DNA of 50,805 bases from an uncultured Collinsella sp. (GCA_900543605.1 UQSK01000010.1:1-50805), one strand, 5' to 3'. Positions 1 through 8,210 are shown, numbered from the stretch's first letter. The notes: generated from the sequence alone by a model not told the origin. Translations and numbers: made by a program.

Positions 1-1
1 G

Positions 2-157
2 CAGTTCACCGGTATGCCCGGCCAGTATGTGCCGCTGAAGGAGACCCTGCGTGGCTTCAAGATGATTTTGAACGGCGAGTGCGACAGCATCCCCGAGAGC
101 TGTTTCCTGTTCGCCGGTACGATTGATGATGTCCTGGCTAAGGCCAAGCAGCAGTAA
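2..157 (+). CDS. atpD: ATP synthase F1 subunit beta, C-terminal end only
   Basis: The first 51 codons read as the C-terminus of the catalytic beta subunit of F1F0 ATP synthase, with the family phrase ending in PLKETLRGFK and the terminal AGTIDDVLAKAK helix. The rest lies outside the window. It stops 12 bases before atpC, the usual order at the end of an atp operon. It belongs to the 5' segment that I assign to a different organism from the rest of the window. Confidence 0.9.
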   Translation, partial: QFTGMPGQYVPLKETLRGFKMILNGECDSIPESCFLFAGTIDDVLAKAKQQ

Positions 158-169
158 GGCGGTGGGAGT

Positions 170-583
170 ATGGCAACTTTCCCGCTCAAGATCATGACGC
201 CGGACGGCGTTGCGTTTGATGGCGCGGTCACGTCGGTATCCTGCCGCACCATCAACGGCCAGCTTCAGCTGCTGGCGCGGCATATCGACATCTGCACGGC
301 GCTGGGCATGGGCGAGGCTCATATTAAGCTGGAGGACGGCACGGTCCGCCGCGCAGCCTGTATGGGCGGTATGCTGAGCATGCTTGGCGGCGAGTGCCAT
401 CTGCTGGCAACGACCTTTGAATGGGCCGATGCCATTGATGCCGAGCGCGCCGCCCGCAGCAAAGCCCGTGCCGAAGCGTTGCTGGCCCAGAAGAATCTGG
501 ACAAGCGCGACATGCAGCTTGCCGAGGCCCGTTTAAGGCGTGCCTTGGTGCGCAGCAGCGTGGCCGCCCGCAAGGATATTTGA
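170..583 (+). CDS. atpC: ATP synthase F1 subunit epsilon
   Basis: This 137-residue protein fits the epsilon subunit, the central-stalk component that couples rotation to catalysis and can inhibit ATP hydrolysis. The N-terminal beta-sandwich opens with FPLKIMTPDGVAFDGAVTSV, the typical epsilon start. The C-terminal part is an alanine- and arginine-rich helical hairpin (about residues 90-135). It directly follows atpD and is the last gene of the operon. A GC-rich hairpin with a T-run follows at 592-624. Length is normal for the family. It lies in the segment attributed to a Faecalibacterium-like clostridium. Confidence 0.9.
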   Translation: MATFPLKIMTPDGVAFDGAVTSVSCRTINGQLQLLARHIDICTALGMGEAHIKLEDGTVRRAACMGGMLSMLGGECHLLATTFEWADAIDAERAARSKARAEALLAQKNLDKRDMQLAEARLRRALVRSSVAARKDI

Positions 584-591
584 ATCCGACT

Positions 592-624
592 GCCCTCGCC
601 GTTTGGCGGGGGCGTTTTATTTTT
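592..624 (+). terminator. Rho-independent terminator of the atp operon
   Basis: A GCCCTCGCC / GGCGGGGGC stem with a GTTT loop is followed by GTTTTATTTTT. It sits 9 bases after the atpC stop codon. Confidence 0.85.
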
Positions 625-709
625 CGAACACGCCGCAAAGCACTGTGGTCAGTGTTTCAAACGCCCCGCCGCGCTTGCCTTTTGCGCCCGCACACGGTAT
701 AATACAGAT

Positions 710-970
710 ATGAATACTGCAATGATTTACATCCTTATTATGAATGTCATCGGCTTCTGCCTGATGGGACTGGACAAGCACCGCGCCCGCACACGGCAGT
801 GGCGCGTGCCGGAGAAGATCCTGTTTGGCGCGGCTCTGCTGGGCGGCAGTGCCGGTGCGTGGGCCGGTATGTATGTGTTCCATCACAAGACGCGCCACTG
901 GTATTTTGTAGTGGGCATACCGCTGATCCTTGCGGCCCAGCTGGTGCTGGCTGTTTATTTTACGCGCTGA
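710..970 (+). CDS. DUF1294 family small membrane protein
   Basis: The 86-residue protein has the DUF1294 layout: an N-terminal hydrophobic helix (MIYILIMNVIGFCLMGLD), the conserved DKxxAR-x-WRVPE stretch (DKHRARTRQWRVPE), a Gly/Ala-rich second helix (LLGGSAGAWAGMYVFHHKT) and a third C-terminal helix. The HKT-x-H motif after helix two is characteristic. The molecular function of the family is unknown. A TATAAT-like box (GGTATAATACAGATATG) ends only a few bases before the ATG, so the transcript may be nearly leaderless. It belongs to the foreign 5' segment. Confidence 0.8.
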   Translation: MNTAMIYILIMNVIGFCLMGLDKHRARTRQWRVPEKILFGAALLGGSAGAWAGMYVFHHKTRHWYFVVGIPLILAAQLVLAVYFTR

Positions 971-994
971 ATCAGGCAGGGGAGGTGTCCCGCC

Positions 995-1240
995 GTGTCA
1001 TTTTTTACCGCGCTGTTCTCCGGGCACAAAAAGTCTGCCGTTCTGCTGACGCCGCCTGACGGCATGCGGGAGACGGATATTGCGCTGGAAAGCAGTACCT
1101 GCACCGGAGAGACGGTCATCGGCTTTCGCAGCAAAGCGGACGGTCATCTGCTGAACGCCGTTGTCGTGCGCAGCCGTGCGGATATTGAGACATTTTACAA
1201 AAGCTACGGCTTTGTGTACGCAGGCAAATTTGATAAATAA
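995..1240 (+). CDS. Small hypothetical protein (81 aa)
   Basis: I do not recognise this protein. A GTG start is preceded by GGGGAGGTG, and the gene begins 24 bases after the DUF1294 gene, so the two may be co-transcribed. The product is soluble and mixed alpha/beta, with no signal peptide or membrane segment. It carries the sequence SSTCTGETVIGF around residues 29-40 and an acidic/aromatic C-terminus. The following 190 bases are AT-rich and contain the pta promoter. It is part of the foreign 5' segment. Confidence 0.55.
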   Translation: MSFFTALFSGHKKSAVLLTPPDGMRETDIALESSTCTGETVIGFRSKADGHLLNAVVVRSRADIETFYKSYGFVYAGKFDK

Positions 1241-1345
1241 TCCACAAACTACGCTTGATATTTTATTAACTTTATGAAATATATTGCCTTGCCTTCTCTA
1301 TTCGCACATATATTGCACAGATTTCTGCCATTTCGCACGTTTTCT

Positions 1346-1373
1346 TTGCAAAGCGCAAAATGGGTGCTATAAT
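1346..1373 (+). promoter_or_regulatory. Sigma-70-type promoter upstream of pta
   Basis: TTGCAA (1346-1351) and TATAAT (1368-1373) are separated by 16 bases and lie 57 bases before the ATG at 1431. A strong ribosome binding site (CTGGAGGAG) precedes that ATG. The AT-rich surrounding sequence differs from all later intergenic regions of the window. Confidence 0.65.
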
Positions 1374-1430
1374 AGCAGTGTAAGTGCTAAGCAGCTATGT
1401 GCTGCATAAATACTGGAGGAGTATCAGACA

Positions 1431-1505
1431 ATGTCCATTTTCGAAAATTTTGAGAAGAAGCTGCAGGCTGAGCCGAAGTCCATCGTCTTTACCGAGGGTA
1501 CCGAC
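1431..1505 (+). CDS. pta: Phosphate acetyltransferase, first ~25 codons only (chimera left side)
   Basis: The opening MSIFENFEKKLQAEPKSIVF followed by TEGTD matches my recollection of the N-terminus of clostridial phosphate acetyltransferase, which makes acetyl phosphate from acetyl-CoA. Such proteins continue TEGTDPRI and so on. Here, after TEGTD, the reading frame turns into histidyl-tRNA synthetase. The gene has its own promoter and ribosome binding site, so its true start is present. The end coordinate is an estimate, because the exact join cannot be placed from this sequence alone. I treat it as a fragment created by mis-assembly rather than a real fusion. Confidence 0.6.
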
Positions 1506-1540
1506 ACCAAGCTCAAGCCCAAGCAGCGCCTGGCGCTTCG
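1480..1540. other. Probable assembly chimera breakpoint
   Basis: Upstream the sequence encodes the start of pta in a moderately GC-rich genome with AT-rich spacers. Downstream it encodes histidyl-tRNA synthetase from just before motif 2 in the codon style of the rest of the window. The frame stays open across the join, so gene callers will report one false fusion protein. The interval covers the uncertainty in its position. Confidence 0.75.
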
Positions 1541-2570
1541 CCCCGAGGGCACGGCCGGTGTGGTGCGCGCCGTCGTGGAGAACAACCTGGTGCCTCAGGG
1601 CTCCACACCGTTTAAGGCCTACTATGCCGAGGCCATGTTCCGCGGCGAGCGTCCCCAGAAGGGTCGTCTGCGTCAGTTCCACCAGGTAGGCATCGAGTGG
1701 CTCGGCGCTCCCGATCCGGCGGCAGACGCCGAGTGCATCATTATGCTCATGGAGTTCTACAAGCGCCTGGGCTTTGATCTTTCCAAGCTTCGTCTGCTCA
1801 TTAACTCGATGGGTGATGCCCAATGCCGTCCTGCCTATCGCGAGCAGGTCAAGCAGTTTATCCTCGATCACGCCGACGAGATGTGCGATGAGTGCCGCGA
1901 GCGCGCCGAGCTTAACCCGCTGCGCGCCTTCGACTGCAAGAACGACCACTGCCGCGAGATCATGGCCGAGGCCCCGCTGATGGGCGACAACCTGTGCGAC
2001 GAGTGCCGCGAGCACTACGAGCAGGTCAAGCGCTATCTGGATGCCGCCGGTATCGAGTATGTCGAGGATCCCACCCTGGTGCGTGGTCTGGACTACTACA
2101 CCCGTACCGTCTTTGAGGTCGAGGCTCCCGGTGCCGGCGTCGGCTCCATCGGTGGCGGCGGCCGCTATGACGGCCTGGTCGAGCTCGAGGGTGGCAAGCC
2201 CACGGCGGGCGTCGGCTTTGCCGTCGGTTTTGAGCGTGCCCTGCTGGCTCTGCAGGCCTTTGGCAGCGACCTGGGTGCCGAGGAGGTCCCGTGCGTCTAC
2301 GTCGCCAATGCCGGCAAGGAGCTGCGCCAGAACGTCTTTGCCATTACGCAGCAGCTTCGCGCCGCAGGTATCGTGACCGAGGCCGACTATCAGGGCCGTT
2401 CGCTCAAGGCCCAGTTTAAGCAGGCCGATAAGGTGGGCGCCAAGCTCATCCTGGTCCTGGGTGGCGACGAGCTTGCCGCCGGCAAGGTCAAGGTGCGCGA
2501 CATGGAGAGCCATGACGAGGTACTGGTCGATTTGGCTAACGTTGTCGAGGCGGTTCGCGAGCGCCTGTAG
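1506..2570 (+). CDS. hisS: Histidyl-tRNA synthetase, N-terminus missing
   Basis: This is a class II histidyl-tRNA synthetase, which charges tRNA-His. Visible are LALRPEGTAGVVRA, motif 2 (MFRGERPQKGRLRQFHQ), the histidine-A box TLVRGLDYYTRTVFE, the glycine-rich GSIGGGGRYDGL, motif 3 (GVGFAVGFERALLAL) and a C-terminal anticodon-binding domain of about 95 residues. About 75 N-terminal residues with motif 1 are absent, replaced by the start of pta. An extra cysteine-containing segment (CDECRERAELNPLRAFDCKN) is typical of the longer actinobacterial and clostridial forms. The truncation reflects the chimera, so the genome presumably holds an intact hisS. Confidence 0.85.
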   Translation, partial: TKLKPKQRLALRPEGTAGVVRAVVENNLVPQGSTPFKAYYAEAMFRGERPQKGRLRQFHQVGIEWLGAPDPAADAECIIMLMEFYKRLGFDLSKLRLLINSMGDAQCRPAYREQVKQFILDHADEMCDECRERAELNPLRAFDCKNDHCREIMAEAPLMGDNLCDECREHYEQVKRYLDAAGIEYVEDPTLVRGLDYYTRTVFEVEAPGAGVGSIGGGGRYDGLVELEGGKPTAGVGFAVGFERALLALQAFGSDLGAEEVPCVYVANAGKELRQNVFAITQQLRAAGIVTEADYQGRSLKAQFKQADKVGAKLILVLGGDELAAGKVKVRDMESHDEVLVDLANVVEAVRERL

Positions 2571-2628
2571 CGCATGATTTTTGAGCTGCGGGTCCGCTGA
2601 CATGTCCCGCTCGCGGTGAGCGATTGTT

Positions 2629-2664
2629 ACGGGGGTGTTTCGCATTTATTCGGAATGCCCCCGT
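2629..2664 (+). terminator. Hairpin after hisS
   Basis: ACGGGGG and CCCCCGT pair around a partly complementary interior, followed by TTGTGT. It lies 58 bases after the hisS stop codon and is probably its terminator, although the T-run is short. Confidence 0.55.
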
Positions 2665-2725
2665 TTGTGTATGCCGTCCACCGAGAAATACGACCATTTA
2701 GAGCAAAAACCCTTGCAATGCAGAA

Positions 2726-2784
2726 AATACTTTTGTGTGGTAAAGCGCAATCAGTGTCGAAAGTATTTCTCAAGCGCCTATAAT
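2726..2784 (+). promoter_or_regulatory. ppc promoter with an inverted repeat upstream
   Basis: TATAAT lies at 2779-2784 with a poor -35 near 2757. AAATACTTT (around 2728) and its reverse complement AAAGTATTT (around 2760) form an inverted repeat with centres about 32 bases apart, overlapping the promoter. This could be a regulator site. No regulator is identifiable. Confidence 0.45.
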
Positions 2785-2828
2785 GAATACCGCATGTTAC
2801 GTGCATAGAAGGAGGAATGGGAGGAAAC

Positions 2829-5642
2829 GTGGCTGAGAACCTAAGCAACCAGTCTGTACCCGAAGCCGCGGCGCGCGTCGCTGCCGTGGTCAACCGCCTC
2901 GTTAACCGAATCGGCTCGAATGCCGAGTCCAGGGAGCGTCTCGCCGAGATTGAGATCCCCGAGGAGCTGCGCGACAATCTGGCGTTGTTCCTGCGCCTGG
3001 AGCGTCGTGTGCTTAGCGAGTATGATCCTGAGATCGCGGACCTGTTCGACAAGATCCTGTCGGCCGAGATTGTGGCCAATGCCGGCAACCCCGGTACCCG
3101 CGCTGCCGACGAGGCCGTTGACGAGCAGGGCGTGCCCACCGCCGACGAGCCCACCGCCGTGGCATTTCGTGAGGTCGTCGATCTGATCGACAGCCTGCCG
3201 CTCGATAAGCAGCAGGTCATTGTCCGCGCCTTTACGAGTTTCTTCCATCTGGCAAACCTGTCGGAGGAGAACTACCGTGTGGCGCAGCTGCGCGAGCGCG
3301 AGGCCGGTGCGTCGACCGATACCGAGGTCGATCCCGCCAACGAGCTCACCGTCGCCTATCACCAGCTGGTAGACGAGATGGGTGTCGAGGGTGCCAACGA
3401 GCTGCTCGACAAGCTTGAGTTCCACCCCGTCTTTACCGCACACCCCACCGAGGCCCGTCGTAAGGCCGTCGAGGGCAAGATTCGCCGTATCTCCAACCTG
3501 CTGGAGGAGCGTCCGCGTCTGGGCGGCTCCGACCTGGTGGAGAACGAGCGCCATATGCTGCAGGAGATCGACGCCCTGGTGCGTACGAGCCCCATCGCGC
3601 TCAAGAAGCCCACGCCGGTCGAGGAAGCCGATACCATCATCGACATCTTCGATAACACGCTGTTCGACGTCATCCCCGTCATCTATCGTCGCTTTGACGA
3701 CTGGGTGCTGGGCGACAAGGCCGGTACCGTGCCGCCGCTGTGCCCGGCGTTCTTCCATCCCGGCAGCTGGATCGGTTCCGACCGCGACGGTAACCCCAAC
3801 GTCACCGCCAAGGTGAGCCGTGAGGTCGCCGCCAAGTACTTCACTCACATGGTGCTCAAGCTCGAGGACAAGTGCCGCCGCATCGGCCGCAACCTCACGC
3901 TCGAGGCCACCTACAGCAAGCCGTCTGCCGAGCTCATTAACCTGTGGAACCATCAGGTCGAGATGAGCCCTCGGTACACGGCCCGCGCCGAGCTGATCTC
4001 CGAGCACGAGCCGCATCGCGCCGTCATGCTCGTCATGGCCGACCGCCTGAACGCCACCGTGCGCCGTATCACCGACACCATGTACCACAGCGCCGATGAG
4101 TTCCTGGACGACCTGCGCGTCGTCCAGCGTTCGCTGGCCGCCTGCGGTGCCGTCCGTGCTGCCTACGGCCCGGTCCAGACCATCATCTGGCAGGTCGAGT
4201 CCTTCGGCTTCCATATGGTCGAGATGGAGTTCCGTCAGCACTCCGTGGTGCACGCCCGCGCCCTTAAGGATATCCACGAGAACGGTATCCATGGCGACCT
4301 GCAGCCCATGACGCGCGAGGTCATCGATACCTTCCGCGCTATCGGCTCCATCCAAAAGCGCTACGGCAAGAAGATGGCGCACCGCTACATCATCTCGTTC
4401 ACCAAGAGTGCCCAGCATGTGGCCGACGTCTTTGAGCTTGCCCACCTGTCCTTTGCACACGAGGAGGATGTCCCCGAGCTTGACGTGATCCCGCTGTTCG
4501 AGCAGCTCGAGGACCTCGAGGGCTGCGTCGACGTACTCGATCAGATGCTTACGCTGCCCGTGGTGCAAAAGCGCCTTGCCCAGACCAACCGCCGCATGGA
4601 GGTCATGCTGGGCTATTCCGACTCCTCCAAGGATGCCGGTCCTACCACGGCCATGCTCGCGCTGCACTCCGCGCAGGAGCGCATCGCCAAGTGGGCAGAG
4701 AAGAACGATATCGACTTGGTGCTCATGCACGGTCGCGGCGGTGCCGTGGGCCGTGGCGGTGGCCCGGCCAACAAGGCTGTGCTGGCGCAGCCCAAGGGTT
4801 CGGTCAACTGCTTCTTTAAGCTCACCGAGCAGGGCGAGGTCATCTTTGCCCGTTACGGCAACCGAACGCTGGCTCAGCGCCATGTTGAGTCCGTTGCCGC
4901 CGCAACGCTTTTGCAGTCGGCCCCGAGTGTCGAGAAGACCAACACCGAGACCACGCAGAAGTTCTGGGATATGGCCGAGAAGCTCAACGCCGCAAGCCAC
5001 GAACGCTATCTGGACCTGCTGAACACCGAGGACTTTACACCGTGGTTCTCGACCGTGACGCCGCTGACCGAGGTCGGTCTGCTGCCGATCGGCTCGCGTC
5101 CCGCTAAGCGCGGCCTGGGTGCCAAGTCGCTCGACGACCTGCGTACCATTCCGTGGATCTTCAGCTGGAGCCAGGCGCGCATTAACCTGGCCGCTTGGTA
5201 CGGCCTGGGCACCGCCTGCGAGCAGCTGGGCGATCTTGACCAGCTCAAGGCTGCCTACCAGGAGTGGCCGTTCTTCCGCACCTTTATCGACAACATCGAG
5301 ATGTCGATCGCCAAGACCGATCAGCGCATCGCCAAGATGTATCTGCACCTGGGTGATCGCCAGGATCTGTCCGAGAAGGTCTTCACCGAGATGCAGCTCA
5401 CGCGTAAGTGGGTCCTTGCCATCGTCGGTGATGAATGGCCGCTGCAGCGTCGCCGCGTGCTCGGCTGCGCTGTCCGCGTGCGCAACCCCTACGTCGACGC
5501 CCTATCCATCGCTCAGGTCCGCGCCCTTCGCGAGGTGCGTATGAACCAGGACGAGATGGCCGAGGAGAAGAAGGCCGAGTACATGAGCCTGATTCTTTCG
5601 ACTGTGACCGGCGTCTCGGCAGGACTGCAGAACACGGGGTAA
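2829..5642 (+). CDS. ppc: Phosphoenolpyruvate carboxylase
   Basis: PEP carboxylase adds bicarbonate to PEP to give oxaloacetate and feeds the succinate and aspartate pathways. Both active-site signatures are present: FTAHPTEARRK with the catalytic histidine, and VLMHGRGGAVGRGGGPANK with the PEP-binding glycine loop. The protein ends in QNTG, as this family does. I prefer the GTG at 2829 (937 aa): GGGAGG lies 4 bases upstream of it, whereas the ATG at 2817 has its GGAGG only one base away. It is a single-gene unit. Its stop codon is followed after 22 bases by a 127-base hairpin element that may act as terminator. Confidence 0.95.
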   Translation: MAENLSNQSVPEAAARVAAVVNRLVNRIGSNAESRERLAEIEIPEELRDNLALFLRLERRVLSEYDPEIADLFDKILSAEIVANAGNPGTRAADEAVDEQGVPTADEPTAVAFREVVDLIDSLPLDKQQVIVRAFTSFFHLANLSEENYRVAQLREREAGASTDTEVDPANELTVAYHQLVDEMGVEGANELLDKLEFHPVFTAHPTEARRKAVEGKIRRISNLLEERPRLGGSDLVENERHMLQEIDALVRTSPIALKKPTPVEEADTIIDIFDNTLFDVIPVIYRRFDDWVLGDKAGTVPPLCPAFFHPGSWIGSDRDGNPNVTAKVSREVAAKYFTHMVLKLEDKCRRIGRNLTLEATYSKPSAELINLWNHQVEMSPRYTARAELISEHEPHRAVMLVMADRLNATVRRITDTMYHSADEFLDDLRVVQRSLAACGAVRAAYGPVQTIIWQVESFGFHMVEMEFRQHSVVHARALKDIHENGIHGDLQPMTREVIDTFRAIGSIQKRYGKKMAHRYIISFTKSAQHVADVFELAHLSFAHEEDVPELDVIPLFEQLEDLEGCVDVLDQMLTLPVVQKRLAQTNRRMEVMLGYSDSSKDAGPTTAMLALHSAQERIAKWAEKNDIDLVLMHGRGGAVGRGGGPANKAVLAQPKGSVNCFFKLTEQGEVIFARYGNRTLAQRHVESVAAATLLQSAPSVEKTNTETTQKFWDMAEKLNAASHERYLDLLNTEDFTPWFSTVTPLTEVGLLPIGSRPAKRGLGAKSLDDLRTIPWIFSWSQARINLAAWYGLGTACEQLGDLDQLKAAYQEWPFFRTFIDNIEMSIAKTDQRIAKMYLHLGDRQDLSEKVFTEMQLTRKWVLAIVGDEWPLQRRRVLGCAVRVRNPYVDALSIAQVRALREVRMNQDEMAEEKKAEYMSLILSTVTGVSAGLQNTG

Positions 5643-5664
5643 TCGATAGCCCTGTAGTCGTCCG

Positions 5665-5791
5665 GGCCCGCCATTAGTTTACTTTTAGGCACGTCCTCGG
5701 ACATGCAAGAAGCCCTCGCTGCGCACTTCGTGCGGCGAGGGCTTCTTGCGTCCTGCGGAGTGTGCCTAAAAGTAAACTAATGGCGGGCCCT
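5665..5791. repeat. 127-bp hairpin element, copy 1
   Basis: The outer arms are 29-base perfect inverted repeats (5665-5693 and 5763-5791). The 69-base core contains a second hairpin (CAAGAAGCCCTCGC / GCGAGGGCTTCTTG) closed by GCAC-TTC-GTGC. A second copy of the same length lies at 8211-8337. The cores differ at three positions, all of which keep the inner stem paired. The outer arms differ at eight positions, each matched on the opposite arm. It sits 22 bases after the ppc stop codon. Confidence 0.9.
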
Positions 5792-5800
5792 GCGATGTCC

Positions 5801-5954
5801 GGTCTTCGGCGGATTACTGGCTGGGGAAAAGATGGCGCGCTTCGCGCGCTTTGATGGGGCTTCGTGCTGCGGAATGCATTCAGAGGGAAACCCATCGGGT
5901 CCCTTCGCCCTCGGTCTTCTGGGATTAAAGCTGAGGAGAAGAATGGCGCGCTTC
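5801..5954 (+). repeat. Imperfect direct repeat in the larA leader
   Basis: A block beginning CGGTCTTCGG and ending ATGGCGCGCTTC (5801-5844) recurs with changes at 5912-5954. Between the copies lies a small hairpin (GGGAAACCC / GGGTCCC). No known riboswitch consensus was recognised in this roughly 330-base leader. Confidence 0.55.
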
Positions 5955-5970
5955 TGGCCTTGTGACTGTA

Positions 5971-6006
5971 GCGGCCGCGGTCCCGTTTGGGATCGCGGCT
6001 GTTCTG
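5971..6006 (+). promoter_or_regulatory. GC-rich hairpin in the larA leader
   Basis: GGCCGCGGTCCC and GGGATCGCGGCT pair with a GTTT loop and are followed by GTTCTGTT. It could be an intrinsic terminator or an attenuator about 120 bases before larA. Confidence 0.4.
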
Positions 6007-6127
6007 TTGTGGGTCAAATATGAACGTTGTGTTAATGAGTCGGTGGACGGTGGTGTTTTTCGGTGAGCGGCGTATCCTTCCAACGGTTTATCTAGTGTGT
6101 CAGTTGAAAGGAAGAGGGCGCTCGTCA

Positions 6128-7405
6128 TTGTTTGAATGTGAACTGCCGTTTGACCACAAGACGTTGCATCTGGAGCTCGAGGATAAGAACTTCGCGGGTG
6201 TGATGGAGGGTCATCAAAACGAGTTTAAGACCACGAAATCGCAGGAAGAGCTGGTAGAGGAATCGCTTGCCAACCCTTATGGCTCGCCTTCGCTCGAGGA
6301 GCTTTGTGCTGGCAAAAAGGATATTGTCATCATTAGCTCCGACCATACGCGCCCCGTTCCCTCGCGTGTGACGATGCCTATTCTGCTGCATCACATCCAT
6401 TCCGCTGCGCCTGAAGCGCGCGTTCGCATTCTGGTTGCTACGGGTATGCATCGTCCGTCGACGCGCGAGGAGCTCGTCAACAAGTACGGCGAGGAGATCG
6501 TTGCCAACGAGGAAATCGTTATGCACGTCGCGACTGACGACAGCATGATGAAAAAGATCGGCACCCTGCCTTCTGGTGGCGAGTGCATCATCAATAAGAT
6601 TGCCGTCGATTGCGATCTGCTGCTTGCCGAGGGCTTTATTGAGCCGCACTTCTTTGCTGGTTTCTCCGGCAGCCGCAAGTCCGTCCTGCCCGGCATCGCC
6701 AGCTACAAGACCATCATGTACAACCACAACGGCCAGTTTGTGAACGATTCTCATTCGCGCGCCGGCAACCTGTGCCACAACCACGTGAGCGAGGACATGT
6801 TTGCCGCTGCCGAGATGGCTCACCTTGCCTTTGTGCTCAACGTGGTGCTCAACGGCAAGCATGAGGTCATCGGCTCCTTCGCCGGTGACATCCACAAGGC
6901 ACACGAGGCTGGCTGCGAGTTCGTGAAGAGCCTTGCCGGCGTTGAGCCCGTCGAGTGCGAGATTGCCATCACCACCAACGGCGGCTACCCGCTCGACCAG
7001 AACATCTACCAGGCCGTGAAGGGCATGTGCTCTGCCGAGGCCACGCTTCCCGAGGGCGGTGTGATCATCGACGTCGCCGGTTGTGCCGACGGTCACGGCG
7101 GCGAGGGCTTCTATCACAACATCGCCGACAACGATCCGGCAGAGTTTGAGCGCGCCTGTATCGACCGTCCTAAGGACGAGACCCTGCCCGACCAGTGGAC
7201 GAGCCAGATCTTTGCCCGCATCCTGGCGCATCACCCTGTGATCATGGTCACCGACCTGTGCGATCACCAGATGATCAAGGATATGCACATGACGCCGGTC
7301 AACACCCTCGAGGAGGCGCTCAAGCTCGCCTTTGAGATGAAGGGTGCCGATGCCAAGGTGGCCGTCATTCCCGATGGCCTGGGCGTTGTTGTCGCTCAGC
7401 ACTAG
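6128..7405 (+). CDS. larA: Lactate racemase, nickel-pincer enzyme LarA
   Basis: LarA interconverts L- and D-lactate using a covalently bound nickel-pincer nucleotide. The whole 425-residue protein is collinear with Lactobacillus plantarum LarA as I recall it: VIISSDHTRPVPS, ATGMHRPSTREELVNKYGEE, the cofactor-lysine region HFFAGFSGSRKSVLPGIASY, and a C-terminus in VIPDGLGVVV. I chose TTG at 6128 because the similarity begins with FECELPFDHKT and the family is about 424 residues. GGAAGAGGG lies upstream, at a longish spacing. larD follows 49 bases later. The cofactor genes larB and larC lie 2-3 kb away on the other strand. larE, the sulfur-donating step, is not in the window. Confidence 0.93.
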   Translation: MFECELPFDHKTLHLELEDKNFAGVMEGHQNEFKTTKSQEELVEESLANPYGSPSLEELCAGKKDIVIISSDHTRPVPSRVTMPILLHHIHSAAPEARVRILVATGMHRPSTREELVNKYGEEIVANEEIVMHVATDDSMMKKIGTLPSGGECIINKIAVDCDLLLAEGFIEPHFFAGFSGSRKSVLPGIASYKTIMYNHNGQFVNDSHSRAGNLCHNHVSEDMFAAAEMAHLAFVLNVVLNGKHEVIGSFAGDIHKAHEAGCEFVKSLAGVEPVECEIAITTNGGYPLDQNIYQAVKGMCSAEATLPEGGVIIDVAGCADGHGGEGFYHNIADNDPAEFERACIDRPKDETLPDQWTSQIFARILAHHPVIMVTDLCDHQMIKDMHMTPVNTLEEALKLAFEMKGADAKVAVIPDGLGVVVAQH

Positions 7406-7454
7406 CGCGCGGCCTAAACGAATCGTTTATAACCGACAAGAAAGATAAGGTTTT

Positions 7455-8186
7455 ATGCTTACCAAACTCCTCTGCGAATTCGGCGCAACGGCCCTCATGA
7501 TCATCTTTGGCGTGGGCGTGCACTGCGATACCGTGCTTAAGGGCACCAAGTATCAGGGCTCCGGCCACATGTTTGCCATCACCACTTGGTCTTTTGGCAT
7601 CTCGGTCTGCCTGTTTGTCTTTGGCGGCGCCGTGTGCATGAACCCGGCTATGGTGCTTGCCCAGTGCATCGTAGGCCTGGTGCCGTGGAGCAGCTGCATC
7701 CCCTTCATGATTGCCGATATGCTCGGCGGCTTTGTGGGCGCCGTAATCGCTTGGCTTATGTATGCCGATGAGTTCAAGGCTTCCGAGGGCGTCGTCGACC
7801 CTATTGCCCAGCGCAACATCTTCTCGACCAACCCCACCACCGAGGGCACGAACTATGTTCGCAACTTCTTCTGCGAGGCTATCTGCACCTTTGTGTTCAT
7901 CAGCGCCATCCTTGCTGCCGCTAGCCGCGCCGGCGAGAACGTTCTGATGCTCGCCATCTGCGTCGGCCTGATCGTTTGGGCCGTTGGCATGGGCATGGGC
8001 GGCATCACCGGCTTCGCCATGAACCAGGCTCGTGACCTTGGTCCTCGCATGGCCTATCAGGTGCTGCCGATCAAGAACAAGGCTGACAACAACTGGAAGT
8101 ACGGCCTGCTTGTTCCTGGCATCGCACCGTTTATCGGTGCCGCTCTGGCCGCACTGTTTGTGCATGGTTTCTTGGGCATGTTCTAG
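7455..8186 (+). CDS. larD: MIP-family channel, probable lactate channel LarD
   Basis: This 243-residue protein has six hydrophobic segments and the two half-helix motifs of the major intrinsic protein family (aquaporins and glycerol facilitators). The first motif is canonical (Asn63-Pro64-Ala65). The second, GFAMNQARDLGPR, has Asn190-Gln191-Ala192 where most members have NPA. Some MIP proteins in lar operons act as lactic acid channels (LarD), and the position 49 bases behind larA supports that role. A glycerol facilitator is the alternative. The gene is followed after 24 bases by copy 2 of the 127-bp hairpin, so larA-larD is bracketed by the two copies. Confidence 0.75.
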   Translation: MLTKLLCEFGATALMIIFGVGVHCDTVLKGTKYQGSGHMFAITTWSFGISVCLFVFGGAVCMNPAMVLAQCIVGLVPWSSCIPFMIADMLGGFVGAVIAWLMYADEFKASEGVVDPIAQRNIFSTNPTTEGTNYVRNFFCEAICTFVFISAILAAASRAGENVLMLAICVGLIVWAVGMGMGGITGFAMNQARDLGPRMAYQVLPIKNKADNNWKYGLLVPGIAPFIGAALAALFVHGFLGMF

Positions 8187-8210
8187 TCCAAGACAATTGA
8201 TATAACGCCC

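Noticed and set aside
1431..2570. A novel phosphotransacetylase-histidyl-tRNA synthetase fusion protein
   Set aside because: Only about 25 residues of the first enzyme are present, and motif 1 of the second is lost. Composition changes at the same point, so mis-assembly is the simpler explanation.
2841..5348. 835-codon open frame on the minus strand opposite ppc (similar long frames oppose the galactosidase gene, feoB and the flavin reductase)
   Set aside because: Each lies exactly antisense to a well-identified protein in GC-rich codons. The translations are low-complexity and lack domains or ribosome binding sites.
5820..6006. Cobalamin or nickel riboswitch in the larA leader
   Set aside because: The GGGAAACCC and GGGTCCC sequences only form a short hairpin. 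No riboswitch consensus blocks were found.
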